Below, one piece after another: positions 56,003-64,000 of a DNA stretch of 64,000 nucleotides. The first letter of the stretch is position 1, and each line of letters begins with the position of its first letter. The stretch covers positions 1 through 64,000 of the forward strand of contig JAKOUL010000011.1 of assembly GCA_029776735.1 (NCBI GenBank), in the 5' to 3' direction. This DNA is from Dictyoglomota bacterium (lineage in GTDB: Bacteria > Dictyoglomota > Dictyoglomia > Dictyoglomales > Dictyoglomaceae). Both the position numbers and the translations under genes were made by a program. The notes beneath the pieces are model-generated. The model made no database searches. It was not told the origin of the DNA and worked only from the letters and a program-made list of their open reading frames with translations.

Positions 56003-57013
56003 ATGCGTAAGTCAATGTCTTTTTTCTTGGTACTCTTTTTAGTACTTCTTCTTTCTATAGGATTTTCTGCAAAAACTATTAAGGTAGGACTTGTTTATGA
56101 TATAGGAGGAAGAGGAGATAAATCTTTTAATGATGCTGCTTATGCTGGTCTTCAAAGAGCTATAAGTGTGCTTAAAGTAGAAGGGAAGGATATGGAGCCT
56201 GGTCCTGGAGGAGCAAATAGAGAAGAACTTCTTAGAACTTTGGCTGAACAGAATTATGATCTTGTCATTGGTGTAGGATTTCTTTTCACTGATGCTATCG
56301 CTGCAGTAGCAAAAGATTTCCCAAAAGTAAAATTTGCAATAGTTGATGGTGTAGTAGAAGGGCTTCCTAATGTATCTTCTCTCGTATTTAATGAGCATGA
56401 AGGTTCATTCTTAGTTGGTATAATCGCAGGATTGATGACTAAGAGTAATGTGATTGGTTTTGTAGGTGGAATGGATATGCCTCTTATCCATAAGTTTGAA
56501 GTAGGATATAAAGCAGGAGCTATGTATATAAATCCAAAAGTTAAGGTTCTCATAAATTATATCGGAGTAACAGGGGATGCCTTTAAAGATCCAGTAAAAG
56601 CGAAAGAACTTGCTTTAGCCCAATATAAGCAAGGAGCAGATATAATTTATCATGCTTCTGGAGCTTCTGGAGAAGGAGTTTTTGAAGCAGCTAAAGAGAC
56701 AAAGAAATATGCTATAGGAGTAGACTCTGCTCAATCTTGGATTATGCCTGATAGGATCATAACAAGTATGTTAAAGAGAGTAGATGTAGCTGTATTTGAA
56801 ACTATTAAAGATGTTAAGGAGGGAAAATTTAAAGCAGGTGTCAGAACTTTTGGACTTTCAAATAAGGGTGTGGACTATGAGAAAACAAACCTGATCCCGT
56901 TAGGAGTAAGATCAAAAGTTGAAAGCATTAATAAAGATATAATATCAGGAAAAATTGTAGTTCCATATGATGATAAAACTTTTGAGGAATTTAAAGCAAA
57001 ATATTTGAAGTAG
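56003..57013 (+). CDS. BMP-family ABC transporter substrate-binding protein (nucleoside/purine type)
   Basis: Secreted binding protein of the PnrA/Med family, 336 residues. A signal peptide ends near LSIGFSA (about residue 22); there is no lipobox Cys, so the mature protein is probably soluble in a periplasm-like space. Motifs: VGLVYDIGGRGDKSFNDAAY, SLVFNEHEGSFLVGIIAGL, VGFVGGMDMPLIHKFEVGY, IIYHASGASGEGVFEAAKE and AIGVDSAQSWIMP. GGAGGAGG lies 8 bases before the ATG; an ATG at 55985 is upstream of this site. Family ligands are nucleosides. Confidence 0.94.
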   Translation: MRKSMSFFLVLFLVLLLSIGFSAKTIKVGLVYDIGGRGDKSFNDAAYAGLQRAISVLKVEGKDMEPGPGGANREELLRTLAEQNYDLVIGVGFLFTDAIAAVAKDFPKVKFAIVDGVVEGLPNVSSLVFNEHEGSFLVGIIAGLMTKSNVIGFVGGMDMPLIHKFEVGYKAGAMYINPKVKVLINYIGVTGDAFKDPVKAKELALAQYKQGADIIYHASGASGEGVFEAAKETKKYAIGVDSAQSWIMPDRIITSMLKRVDVAVFETIKDVKEGKFKAGVRTFGLSNKGVDYEKTNLIPLGVRSKVESINKDIISGKIVVPYDDKTFEEFKAKYLK

Positions 57014-57021
57014 TAAATACT

Positions 57022-57056
57022 TATCTCTCCCTGCCATTTTTTGGCAGGGAGAGATA
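57022..57056 (+). terminator. Intercistronic hairpin after the binding-protein gene
   Basis: A perfect 15-bp stem, TATCTCTCCCTGCCA (57022-57036) with TGGCAGGGAGAGATA (57042-57056), and a T5 loop. Only TTT follows, then the AAGGAGG of the ATPase gene. It is most likely a partial terminator or mRNA-end stabiliser that lowers expression of the transporter genes relative to the binding protein. Confidence 0.7.
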
Positions 57057-57073
57057 TTTAAGGAGGTCTCTTT

Positions 57074-58606
57074 GTGGAAGAAATTATAAGGCTTGAAGGA
57101 ATTACGAAGATTTTTCCAGATGTTATCGCTAACGATAATGTAGATTTATCTATAAATGCAGGAGAAATTCATGCTATAGTAGGAGAAAATGGGGCTGGGA
57201 AATCTACTTTAATGAAGGTACTTGATGGCTTATATAAACCAGATAAGGGAAAAATTTACATAAAAGGGAAAAAGGTAACAATTAACGATCCGAAAGATGC
57301 TATAGCTTTAGGAATTGGTATGGTACATCAACATTTTATGCTTATTCCACCCTTTTCAGTGCTTGAAAATATAATCTTAGGTGCAGAACCCAAAAATGGT
57401 CCATTTCTAAATTTTAAAAAAGCTGAAGAGATGGTTAAGAAGTTCTCAGAAGGTGTTGGTTTCAATATAGATCTGCATACAAAAGTAGAAGACCTTTCGG
57501 TAGGAGAGGCTCAAAGGGTTGAAATTATGAAGTTATTATATAGGGGTGCTGACATTCTAATTCTTGATGAACCTACAGCAGTACTTGCTCCGCAAGAGAT
57601 AGAAGAGCTTTTTTTGGTCCTTAGAAAATTGAATTCTCAAGGGAAGACGATAATTTTCATCTCTCATAAGTTAAATGAAGTCTTAGATATATCTCATCGT
57701 ATTACTGTGATGAGAAAAGGAAAGGTAGTAAGTACTTTAGAGACAAAAAATACTACAAAGCAAGAAATTGCCCAACTTATGGTAGGAAGAGAGGTCTTTC
57801 TAAAAATTGATAAAAATCAAGTTGAAAAAAGAGAGGAAATTATAAGAATTGAAGATTTATGGATAAAAGGACGAAAAGAAAATTGGGCAGTAAATGGAGT
57901 TTCTTTTAATATAAGAGGCGGTGAAATCTTAGGAATTGCAGGTGTAGAAGGAAATGGACAATCAGAACTTGTGGAAGGTTTAGTAGGGCTTTTACCTATT
58001 AAAAAAGGAAGGATTATATTTAAGGGAAAAGATATTACAGAGGAAACTGTGAGACAGAGACGTCTTAATATAGGGCATATTCCAGAAGATAGACATAAAA
58101 GAGGGTTAATTTTAGATTTCTCAGTAGCAGAGAATAGTGTCTTAGGATTTCACTTTTTTAAGGATTTTTCAAAAGGCGTGTTTTTAGACTATAAAAAAAT
58201 AAATGAGCATGCAGAAAAAATAGTAAAAGAGTATGATGTAAAGACTCCAAATATTAAAGTTCCAATAAGAAATCTTTCAGGTGGTAATCAACAAAAGATT
58301 ATAGCTGGAAGAGAGATAAGTTTTTCTCCAGAATTTTTAATAGCTTCACAACCAACACGGGGTCTTGATATAGGAGCTACAGAGTTTATCCATCAACTTT
58401 TAGTAAAACTTAGAGAAGAAGGGAAAGCAATTTTACTTGTTTCAGCAGATTTAGATGAGCTACTGAACTTAAGCGATAGAATTTTAGTTATGTATAATGG
58501 TGAAATTGTAGGAGCATTCTTAGAAGGAGAAGCTGATGAAAAAGAGTTAGGATATTACATGACAGGGGTAAAAAGACAAGAGAATTTGAGGGAGGTTTTA
58601 CTTTGA
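57074..58606 (+). CDS. ABC transporter ATPase with two ABC modules (nucleoside/BMP type)
   Basis: Cytoplasmic energy subunit, 510 residues, two fused ABC domains. First module: GENGAGKSTLMK (Walker A), LSVGEAQRVEIM, ILILDEPTAVL. Second module: GVEGNGQSEL, where the Walker A Lys is replaced as is normal in this family, LSGGNQQKIIAGREI and LIASQPTRGLD. GTG start seven bases after AAGGAGG. Stop overlaps the TTG start of the permease. Confidence 0.95.
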   Translation: MEEIIRLEGITKIFPDVIANDNVDLSINAGEIHAIVGENGAGKSTLMKVLDGLYKPDKGKIYIKGKKVTINDPKDAIALGIGMVHQHFMLIPPFSVLENIILGAEPKNGPFLNFKKAEEMVKKFSEGVGFNIDLHTKVEDLSVGEAQRVEIMKLLYRGADILILDEPTAVLAPQEIEELFLVLRKLNSQGKTIIFISHKLNEVLDISHRITVMRKGKVVSTLETKNTTKQEIAQLMVGREVFLKIDKNQVEKREEIIRIEDLWIKGRKENWAVNGVSFNIRGGEILGIAGVEGNGQSELVEGLVGLLPIKKGRIIFKGKDITEETVRQRRLNIGHIPEDRHKRGLILDFSVAENSVLGFHFFKDFSKGVFLDYKKINEHAEKIVKEYDVKTPNIKVPIRNLSGGNQQKIIAGREISFSPEFLIASQPTRGLDIGATEFIHQLLVKLREEGKAILLVSADLDELLNLSDRILVMYNGEIVGAFLEGEADEKELGYYMTGVKRQENLREVLL

Positions 58607-59709
58607 AAAATAAAGAGAATCTTGTAGAGCTTTTTCTCAATATTTTAAGCCCTATAGTATCAACTTTCTTAGCTCTCATCTTCGGTGGCATAATCATTTT
58701 ACTTCTTGGTCATAATCCTATTGAGACTTACCGAGAAGTAATAAGCTTTGCTTTAGGGAATGCTAATGGCTGGGGATATGTACTTTTTAATGCTACATCT
58801 TTTATTTTAGTAGGACTTGCAGTAGCTATTGGCTTTAAAGGTGGGCTTTTTAATATAGGAGCTGAAGGACAAATACTTGTAGGGGGACTCGCTTCAGCGA
58901 TTTCAGGAGTTTATATTGCTCCATTTTTCCCTGCCTTTTTGCACCTTCCAATTGTTTTCATCTTTGCTCTTTTAGGGGGTGCTTTTTGGGCTTTTATTCC
59001 TGGTATCTTAAAAGCAAGACTTGGAGCTCATGAAGTTATAAATACTATAATGATGAACTGGATAGGTTATGCATTAACTAACTATTTAGTAATAAACCCT
59101 TTTAGGGAAAAAGGTGTTTTATATCCTCTTCCACAAACAGCAAAACTTCCAGAGTCTGCAACCTTACCTAAGCTTGCTCCTTTTTTCCAGAGTATTGGAA
59201 TTAACATTCCTAATAGCAATCCTCTGAATGCCTCATTAATTGTAGCAATTTTAGCAGTAGTTTTTACTTATTATCTTCTTTGGAAAAGTAAATTGGGATA
59301 TGAAATAAGAGCTTTAGGGTCAAATCCTCATGCTTCTGAAAATGCAGGAATAAATGTAAAACGTATAATATTAGTAACTATGCTGATAAGTGGTGCTATG
59401 GCAGGACTTGCAAGTATAAATGATGTCTTAGGATATAGATATAGATTCTTGGATAATTTTTCCCATGGACTTGGGTTTACAGGTATAGCAGTAGCTCTTC
59501 TCGGAAGAAATCATCCCGTAGGAATTATTTTTTCTGGTCTTCTATTTGGAGCTTTGGATCGTATGGCTATAGGAATGGATATTTTTACTCATATTCCACG
59601 AGAGATTATCTCAATTCTTCAGGCTGTGATAATCTTAACTATTGCTATAGGGAATGAAATACTTTTGCGTTTCTTAAGAAGACAAAGGAGGAAGGCTATG
59701 TATGCTTGA
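58603..59709 (+). CDS. ABC transporter permease, BMP/nucleoside type, first subunit
   Basis: Membrane permease of the BPD_transp_2 family, 368 residues and about nine helices. Typical stretches: GFKGGLFNIGAEGQILVGGL, LGAHEVINTIMMNWIGYALT, EIRALGSNPHASENAGI and GFTGIAVALLGRNHPVGI. TTG start inside TTTGA, with GGGAGG upstream. Overlaps the second permease by 8 bases. Confidence 0.94.
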   Translation: MKNKENLVELFLNILSPIVSTFLALIFGGIIILLLGHNPIETYREVISFALGNANGWGYVLFNATSFILVGLAVAIGFKGGLFNIGAEGQILVGGLASAISGVYIAPFFPAFLHLPIVFIFALLGGAFWAFIPGILKARLGAHEVINTIMMNWIGYALTNYLVINPFREKGVLYPLPQTAKLPESATLPKLAPFFQSIGINIPNSNPLNASLIVAILAVVFTYYLLWKSKLGYEIRALGSNPHASENAGINVKRIILVTMLISGAMAGLASINDVLGYRYRFLDNFSHGLGFTGIAVALLGRNHPVGIIFSGLLFGALDRMAIGMDIFTHIPREIISILQAVIILTIAIGNEILLRFLRRQRRKAMYA

Positions 59710-60628
59710 ATCAATTTTTGCGTGGGAAACTCTTACTTCAGCACTTAGAATGACCACTCCTCTTGCTTTTGCTGCTCTTGGAGGAGTTTATTCTGAAAGA
59801 AGTGGCGTAGTGAATATAGCTCTTGAAGGCATAATGCTTATAGGTGCATTTTTTGCTGCAGTTGGTACTTATTTTTTTGGAAGTCCATTAGTGGGAATAC
59901 TTTTCTCCATCTTAGCTGGTATGGGTCTTGCATTAATCCATGCAGTGGTTTCTATTAAATTTAAAGTTAATCAGATAGTAAGTGGAACTGCATTAAATAT
60001 GTTAGCAGCAGGAGGTACAACTTTTCTTTCCCGATTGATCTTTAAAGCTGCAGGCTCCTCTCCTCATATAAAAGGATTTGAACCTTGGAGTATTCCAATT
60101 CTTTCAGATATACCAGGAATTGGTTTAGTTTTTAAGAGTCTCTCCCCGTTAATTGTATTTATGTTTATCATAGTAATTTTATCTCAGTACATATTATATA
60201 ATACTGTATTTGGATTAAGGCTCCGATCTGTTGGAGAAAATCCTCAGGCAGCAGATACTCTTGGGGTAAATGTTTACAAATATAGATATATAGGTGTTTT
60301 AATAAGTGGCGCTTTAGGTGGCATTGGAGGAGCTTTTCTTTCTCTTGAACATGCGAGGGTATTTGTAGAAAATATGACTGGAGGAAGAGGATTTATCGCA
60401 TTAGCAGCTATGATCTTTGGAAAGTGGAATCCTATAGGATCCTTTGGAGCATGTTTTCTATTTGGTATAGCTGAAGCAGTAAGGATGAGATTAGAAGGAA
60501 TAGGTATACCCACCCAATTTATCCAGATGATTCCATATATACTTACCATGTTGGTACTTGCAGGAGCAGTAGGGAAGGCAATGTCTCCTGCAGCTGATGG
60601 GATTCCTTATGAAAAGGAAGAGCTATAA
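59702..60628 (+). CDS. ABC transporter permease, BMP/nucleoside type, second subunit
   Basis: Second permease of the importer, 308 residues. Typical stretches: TTPLAFAALGGVYSERSGVV, NIALEGIMLIGAFFAAVG, VNQIVSGTALNMLAAGGT, LRSVGENPQAADTLGVNVYK and GRGFIALAAMIFGKWNP. Completes a binding protein-ATPase-permease-permease set. Confidence 0.94.
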   Translation: MLESIFAWETLTSALRMTTPLAFAALGGVYSERSGVVNIALEGIMLIGAFFAAVGTYFFGSPLVGILFSILAGMGLALIHAVVSIKFKVNQIVSGTALNMLAAGGTTFLSRLIFKAAGSSPHIKGFEPWSIPILSDIPGIGLVFKSLSPLIVFMFIIVILSQYILYNTVFGLRLRSVGENPQAADTLGVNVYKYRYIGVLISGALGGIGGAFLSLEHARVFVENMTGGRGFIALAAMIFGKWNPIGSFGACFLFGIAEAVRMRLEGIGIPTQFIQMIPYILTMLVLAGAVGKAMSPAADGIPYEKEEL

Positions 60629-61259
60629 TAGCAGATTTCAAAATTTAGTTTATAACAGGATAGCAGATTTTATAAAAGGTCTCTTTAAATTGCTATACCA
60701 TATTGAAGTCTATGGTATAGAGAATATTCCTTTAAATGGAGCAGCAATAATTGCACCTAATCATAGAAGTAGTTTAGACGTGTTTACACTGGCAGTAAGC
60801 ATTCCTCGCCCTATTAAGGCTTTAGGTAAGATAGAGAGGTTTAAATATCCTATATGGGGGAGATTTGCTCAATATCTTGGAGGAATTCCTGTAAAGCGAG
60901 CTTGCACTGACGTTTCTGCTGTCAGAGATGCATTAGAGGTTATAAGAAGAGGAGAAATATTACTTATATTTCCAGAAGGAACCAGATTAGGAGATGAAAA
61001 AATAGAAGTTGCACCTAAACGTGGTATAGGTTACTTTGCAGCAAAAACAAATGTTCCTGTTATTCCTACCACAGTAGTAGGTGCCGAAAAAATCTGGCCC
61101 CCAGGGAAAAGAATTCCTCATTTGAAAGGTAAAGTTAAAGTTATTTTTCACAGACCTTTATATTTTGCTGGAATACCTGATAAAGAAACTGAAGAGTTCT
61201 TTACTCAAAGAATTATGGGAGTTATAAATAAATCAGTTAGTGAGGAATTAACAAAATGA
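60609..61259 (+). CDS. plsC: 1-acyl-sn-glycerol-3-phosphate acyltransferase, first copy
   Basis: Membrane-associated acyltransferase of phospholipid synthesis (216 residues). Catalytic HX4D in APNHRSSLDVF, LGGIPVKRA and FPEGTRLGDEK are intact. The gene starts inside the permease gene; ATGs at 60597 and 60609 are possible. GGGA lies 6 bases before the second, nothing before the first, so I favour 60609. A related gene follows at once. Confidence 0.9.
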   Translation: MKRKSYNSRFQNLVYNRIADFIKGLFKLLYHIEVYGIENIPLNGAAIIAPNHRSSLDVFTLAVSIPRPIKALGKIERFKYPIWGRFAQYLGGIPVKRACTDVSAVRDALEVIRRGEILLIFPEGTRLGDEKIEVAPKRGIGYFAAKTNVPVIPTTVVGAEKIWPPGKRIPHLKGKVKVIFHRPLYFAGIPDKETEEFFTQRIMGVINKSVSEELTK

Positions 61260-61882
61260 AAAAGAGAATTTCTGCTTTCTTTTACAGACTCACAGCTTTC
61301 ACAGTTCGGAGTATTTTAGAAATTGTTTGGAATTACAAGGTGGAGGGAAGAGAAAATATTCCACCCCCACCTTTTAGTTTAGTTGCTAATCATACAAGTA
61401 TGTTAGATCCTTTTGTAATAGGAGCTATTTTTAATCATAGACTTTATTACCTTGCTAAAAAAGAATTATTTAAGATACCATTATTTAATCCATTATTACG
61501 ATGGCTTGGAGCAATAGATGTAGATAGGAAAGATTTTAAATTTAAGACTTGGAGAAAAATTCAGAGCCTTGTTAAAAATAAAGAAATTATGGTAATATTC
61601 CCTGAAGGAACAAGAAATGAAAATCCTGAAAAAGGGCTTCTTGATTTTAAGGATGGTGCTGCTACGTTAGCTTTTATGTATGGACTTACAATTTTACCTG
61701 TGGGAATAAAAGGTACTGAAAAAATATGGCAGAGAAAACAAATTCTTCCAAATATAAAGGGAAATATCATTGTGCGGATAGGAAAACCTATTAAGGTACT
61801 AAAGGTTTTAAAACCTACTAAAGAGCAGATTAAGAAGCTAAATGAAGAAATAAGAACAGCTATATTAGAACTATTAGTATGA
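61256..61882 (+). CDS. 1-acyl-sn-glycerol-3-phosphate acyltransferase, second copy
   Basis: Second PlsC-family protein, 208 residues. Motifs: VANHTSMLDPFVIG (HX4D), YYLAKKELFKIPLFNP, GAIDVDRKDFK, FPEGTRNENPEKG and VGIKGTEKIWQR. Sequence is clearly diverged from its neighbour, so it may differ in acyl donor or acceptor. ATGA overlap with the first copy and with ispH. Confidence 0.92.
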   Translation: MKKRISAFFYRLTAFTVRSILEIVWNYKVEGRENIPPPPFSLVANHTSMLDPFVIGAIFNHRLYYLAKKELFKIPLFNPLLRWLGAIDVDRKDFKFKTWRKIQSLVKNKEIMVIFPEGTRNENPEKGLLDFKDGAATLAFMYGLTILPVGIKGTEKIWQRKQILPNIKGNIIVRIGKPIKVLKVLKPTKEQIKKLNEEIRTAILELLV

Positions 61883-62730
61883 ATATTTTTATAGTAGAAC
61901 CATATGGATGGTGTTCAGGAGTAAAAAAATCTATAGCTTTAGCCGAAGAGATCCTTTCAAAAAAAGGTGAAGTCTATACCTTAGGTGCTCTTGTACATAA
62001 TCCACAAGTAATAAAAGAGCTTGCAGAAAAAGGAATAAAAATGTGGGATTCCAATGAAACTCCTTATAATAAGAGATTAATTGTACGGGCTCATGGTCTC
62101 CCTCAAGAAGATATTGAAAAACATAAATTGAATAATAATGAAGTATTTGATGCCACATGTCCTTTGGTTAAGAAAGTACAAAAACTCGCTGAGTTTCTTA
62201 CTAAAAATGGATATAAGGTAATTATAATTGGAGAGAGACAACATCCAGAAGTTATAGGTATTATGAGTTATACCCAAGGAAAGGGATGTGTAGTGGAAGA
62301 TATAGAAGATGCAGAATATGTAAGGTCTTATCCCAATATAGGGATAGTATTTCAGACCACTCAAAGTTGGGAGGGAGTACAGGAAATTTTAAAAATTATC
62401 TTGGGAAAGGGAAAGGAGATAAGAATATTTAATACCATATGTCCTGAAACTGAAGAGAGACAAAACAAGGCAAAAACTTTGTCAGAGATGGTTGATATTG
62501 CGTTAGTACTTGGTGGGAAAAATAGTGCTAACACGAGAAGACTATATGAGATTCTTCAAAAGAAAGTGATTTCCTACTATGTAGAAAGAGTAGAGGAAAT
62601 TAAAAAAGATTGGTTTGAAGGAAAAAATAACGTTGGTATTATTACAGGGACTTCAACACCTAATTCCTTTGTAGAGGAGGTATTAAAAGTATTAAGAGAG
62701 TGGTATCCCTTAGAGATACATTTGGTTTAG
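61879..62730 (+). CDS. ispH: 4-hydroxy-3-methylbut-2-enyl diphosphate reductase
   Basis: Last enzyme of the MEP isoprenoid pathway, an Fe-S protein. The three cluster cysteines are in EPYGWCSGVKKS (Cys13), DATCPLVKKV and NTICPETEERQ. AHGLPQEDIEKH, GERQHPEVIG and GTSTPNSFVEEV are conserved. 283 residues. Its end overlaps the probable start of der. Confidence 0.96.
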   Translation: MNIFIVEPYGWCSGVKKSIALAEEILSKKGEVYTLGALVHNPQVIKELAEKGIKMWDSNETPYNKRLIVRAHGLPQEDIEKHKLNNNEVFDATCPLVKKVQKLAEFLTKNGYKVIIIGERQHPEVIGIMSYTQGKGCVVEDIEDAEYVRSYPNIGIVFQTTQSWEGVQEILKIILGKGKEIRIFNTICPETEERQNKAKTLSEMVDIALVLGGKNSANTRRLYEILQKKVISYYVERVEEIKKDWFEGKNNVGIITGTSTPNSFVEEVLKVLREWYPLEIHLV

Positions 62731-64000
62731 AAAAAGATATTCCTATCATTAGTATAGTAGGAAAACCTAATGTAGGGAAATCTATACTTTTTAATAGGAT
62801 TGCTGGTGAGGAAAAAGCCATAGTATCGGGTAAACCAGGAGTTACAAGAGATCCTCTAATACATTTGTGTGAATATGAAGGAAAATATTTTTATCTTATA
62901 GATTCTGCAGGGTGGGGTTTAGATGATAATCTGAGTCATCTTATAATAGAGAAGATAGAAGAAGTGATAGAAATAAGTGACCTTATATTATTTGTAGTAG
63001 ATGGTAGAAATGAGCTTACTGCCCTTGATTTTGATTTTGCTGATCTTTTGAGAAATTCAGGTAAAGATATTATTTTAGTGGTAAATAAAATGGAAGGAAG
63101 GATAGACTCTGAAGTTTATCTTTCCCCATATACAGTTTTAGGGCTTGGAGATCCTTTTCCTATTTCTGCTTTACATAAGCAAAATATTACAGAGCTTTTA
63201 GATAAAGTAGTCTCTTTAATTCCTGAAATAAAGAAAAAAGAAGAAAAAGAGGATATTGTTAAATTTGCATTTGTGGGAAGACCTAATAGTGGTAAATCGT
63301 CTCTTATTAATACTTTAATTGGTAAGAATAGAAATATTGTAAGTGAAGTAGCTGGTACTACAAGAGATGTGGTGGATCTTCTCTGGGAATTTGAAGGGAA
63401 AAAGTTTATGATTCTTGACACTCCCGGACTTAGACGTCCAGCGAGAGTAGAGAGGGGGCTTGAAGAACTTTCAGTAAGAAGAGCTTTACGAACCATAACG
63501 AGAGTGGATGTGGCAATAATGGTAATAGACCTCTCTGTGGGACTAAGAGAGCAAGAAAAAAGGATTCTTCGTTATATAGAAGAAAAAGGTAAATCCTGTT
63601 TAATTGTTTTTAACAAAACAGATTTAATTCCTTCTTTAAAACAAAGAAGAGAGTTTGAAAAAGGATTGAAATACTTATTAGCACCCTTTGATTATTTTCC
63701 TTATATCTTTACATCTGCAATTACTGGATATAATGTAAAAAAGATAATCTCTTGGGTAGAAAGATTATATCAGGTAAGAAATATGAGAATTCCAACAGCT
63801 CAAGTAAATAGAGCTATTCAGGAATCCTTAGAAAAAGTGAATTTTTCAAAAAAAGGAAAAACTCTTAAAATTTACTATGCCACTCAAGTAGATATAGCAC
63901 CTCCTAAGTTTATATTCTTTGTAAATGAGCCTGAAGCCATGAGTAAAAATGCTCAAAAATATTTTGAGAAATATTTAAGAAATTACTTCTCCTTTACAGG
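62700..64000 (+). CDS. der: Ribosome assembly GTPase Der (EngA), 3' end outside window
   Basis: GTPase with two G domains and a KH-like C-terminal domain, needed for 50S assembly. The frame is open without stop to the window end (433 codons). First G domain: GKPNVGKS (21-28), PGVTRD, DSAG, and NKME where NKxD is usual. Second: GRPNSGKSSLIN, AGTTRDVVD, DTPGLRR, NKTD. The C-terminal KH-like part (KGKTLKIYYATQVDIAPPKF) is nearly complete. The only in-frame standard start before G1 is GTG 62700, 31 bases inside ispH; GAGGAGG at 62674-62680 is 19 bases away, so the start is uncertain. Confidence 0.93.
   Translation, partial: MVSLRDTFGLEKDIPIISIVGKPNVGKSILFNRIAGEEKAIVSGKPGVTRDPLIHLCEYEGKYFYLIDSAGWGLDDNLSHLIIEKIEEVIEISDLILFVVDGRNELTALDFDFADLLRNSGKDIILVVNKMEGRIDSEVYLSPYTVLGLGDPFPISALHKQNITELLDKVVSLIPEIKKKEEKEDIVKFAFVGRPNSGKSSLINTLIGKNRNIVSEVAGTTRDVVDLLWEFEGKKFMILDTPGLRRPARVERGLEELSVRRALRTITRVDVAIMVIDLSVGLREQEKRILRYIEEKGKSCLIVFNKTDLIPSLKQRREFEKGLKYLLAPFDYFPYIFTSAITGYNVKKIISWVERLYQVRNMRIPTAQVNRAIQESLEKVNFSKKGKTLKIYYATQVDIAPPKFIFFVNEPEAMSKNAQKYFEKYLRNYFSFT

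Noticed and set aside
1..64000. CRISPR arrays, tRNA/rRNA genes, transposases and phage genes
   Set aside because: Looked for on both strands; intergenic regions are all under about 150 bases and none holds such a feature.

Overview
The window is an AT-rich, gene-dense bacterial chromosome segment. The proteins are rich in Lys, Glu and Ile, which is typical of an anaerobic thermophile. Nearly every gene has a recognisable housekeeping homologue, and most genes overlap or abut the next. Several stretches of gene order match Firmicutes (asp23-fakA-recG, rsmD-coaD, rpsO-pnp-M16-dapB-dapA-rnj-ftsK, plsC-ispH-der). The Rnf complex, short-form HisG with HisZ, frequent TTG/GTG starts and overall protein style suggest Dictyoglomus (D. 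thermophilum or D. turgidum). That assignment is inference from memory of such genomes; a 16S or ANI check would settle it. I see no tRNA, rRNA, CRISPR array, IS element, prophage or non-coding gap above about 150 bases.

Layout. 1-945: 3' end of valS. 960-7568: a complete rnfCDGEAB operon followed by the flavin transferase apbE, a Gx-type membrane transporter and a DUF4321 protein; RnfD, RnfG and the enzyme that flavinylates them are together. 7584-10800: ftsX, an EnvC-like LytM peptidase and a CtpA-like protease, a cell-wall cleavage module without ftsE. 10804-13667: comEA, a comEC lacking its metallo-beta-lactamase part, and holA; rpsT lies on the opposite strand. 14064-21968: lepA, surE, hemW, an orphan ANTAR response regulator, a TagO/WecA-like transferase, mnmG and a methyltransferase, ending at a strong hairpin. 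21987-26523: fmdB-type zinc ribbon (-), an unknown lipoprotein, ROK kinase, pgsA, and a large secreted phosphodiester-glycosidase-family protein (-). 26617-33785: a nine-gene histidine operon (hisZ G D C B H A F IE) behind a consensus promoter with an adjoining palindrome. 33782-37708: PBP1A (-), then rapZ and yvcK. 37791-40373: pgk, a Roadblock protein, tpiA and secG. 40462-46940: asp23-like, fakA-like, recG, rsmD, coaD, a coiled-coil protein and a Lon-protease-like protein. 47023-55940: rpsO behind a terminator-like leader hairpin, then pnp, M16 peptidase, dapB, dapA, RNase J and ftsK. 56003-60628: a BMP-type (nucleoside) ABC importer. 60609-64000: two plsC acyltransferases, ispH, and der (cut by the window end).

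The most interesting signals are: three tandem STAT heptads at the expected covalent-flavin site of RnfD; a 10-bp inverted repeat between the his -10 box and the hisZ start codon; a terminator-like hairpin at the start of the predicted rpsO transcript; a shortened FtsX lacking the loop that normally docks FtsE; a Roadblock/LC7 protein inside the glycolytic operon; and a reduced Lon-like protease paired with a coiled-coil protein. No clearly unprecedented multi-gene system is visible; the candidates above are modifications of known systems.
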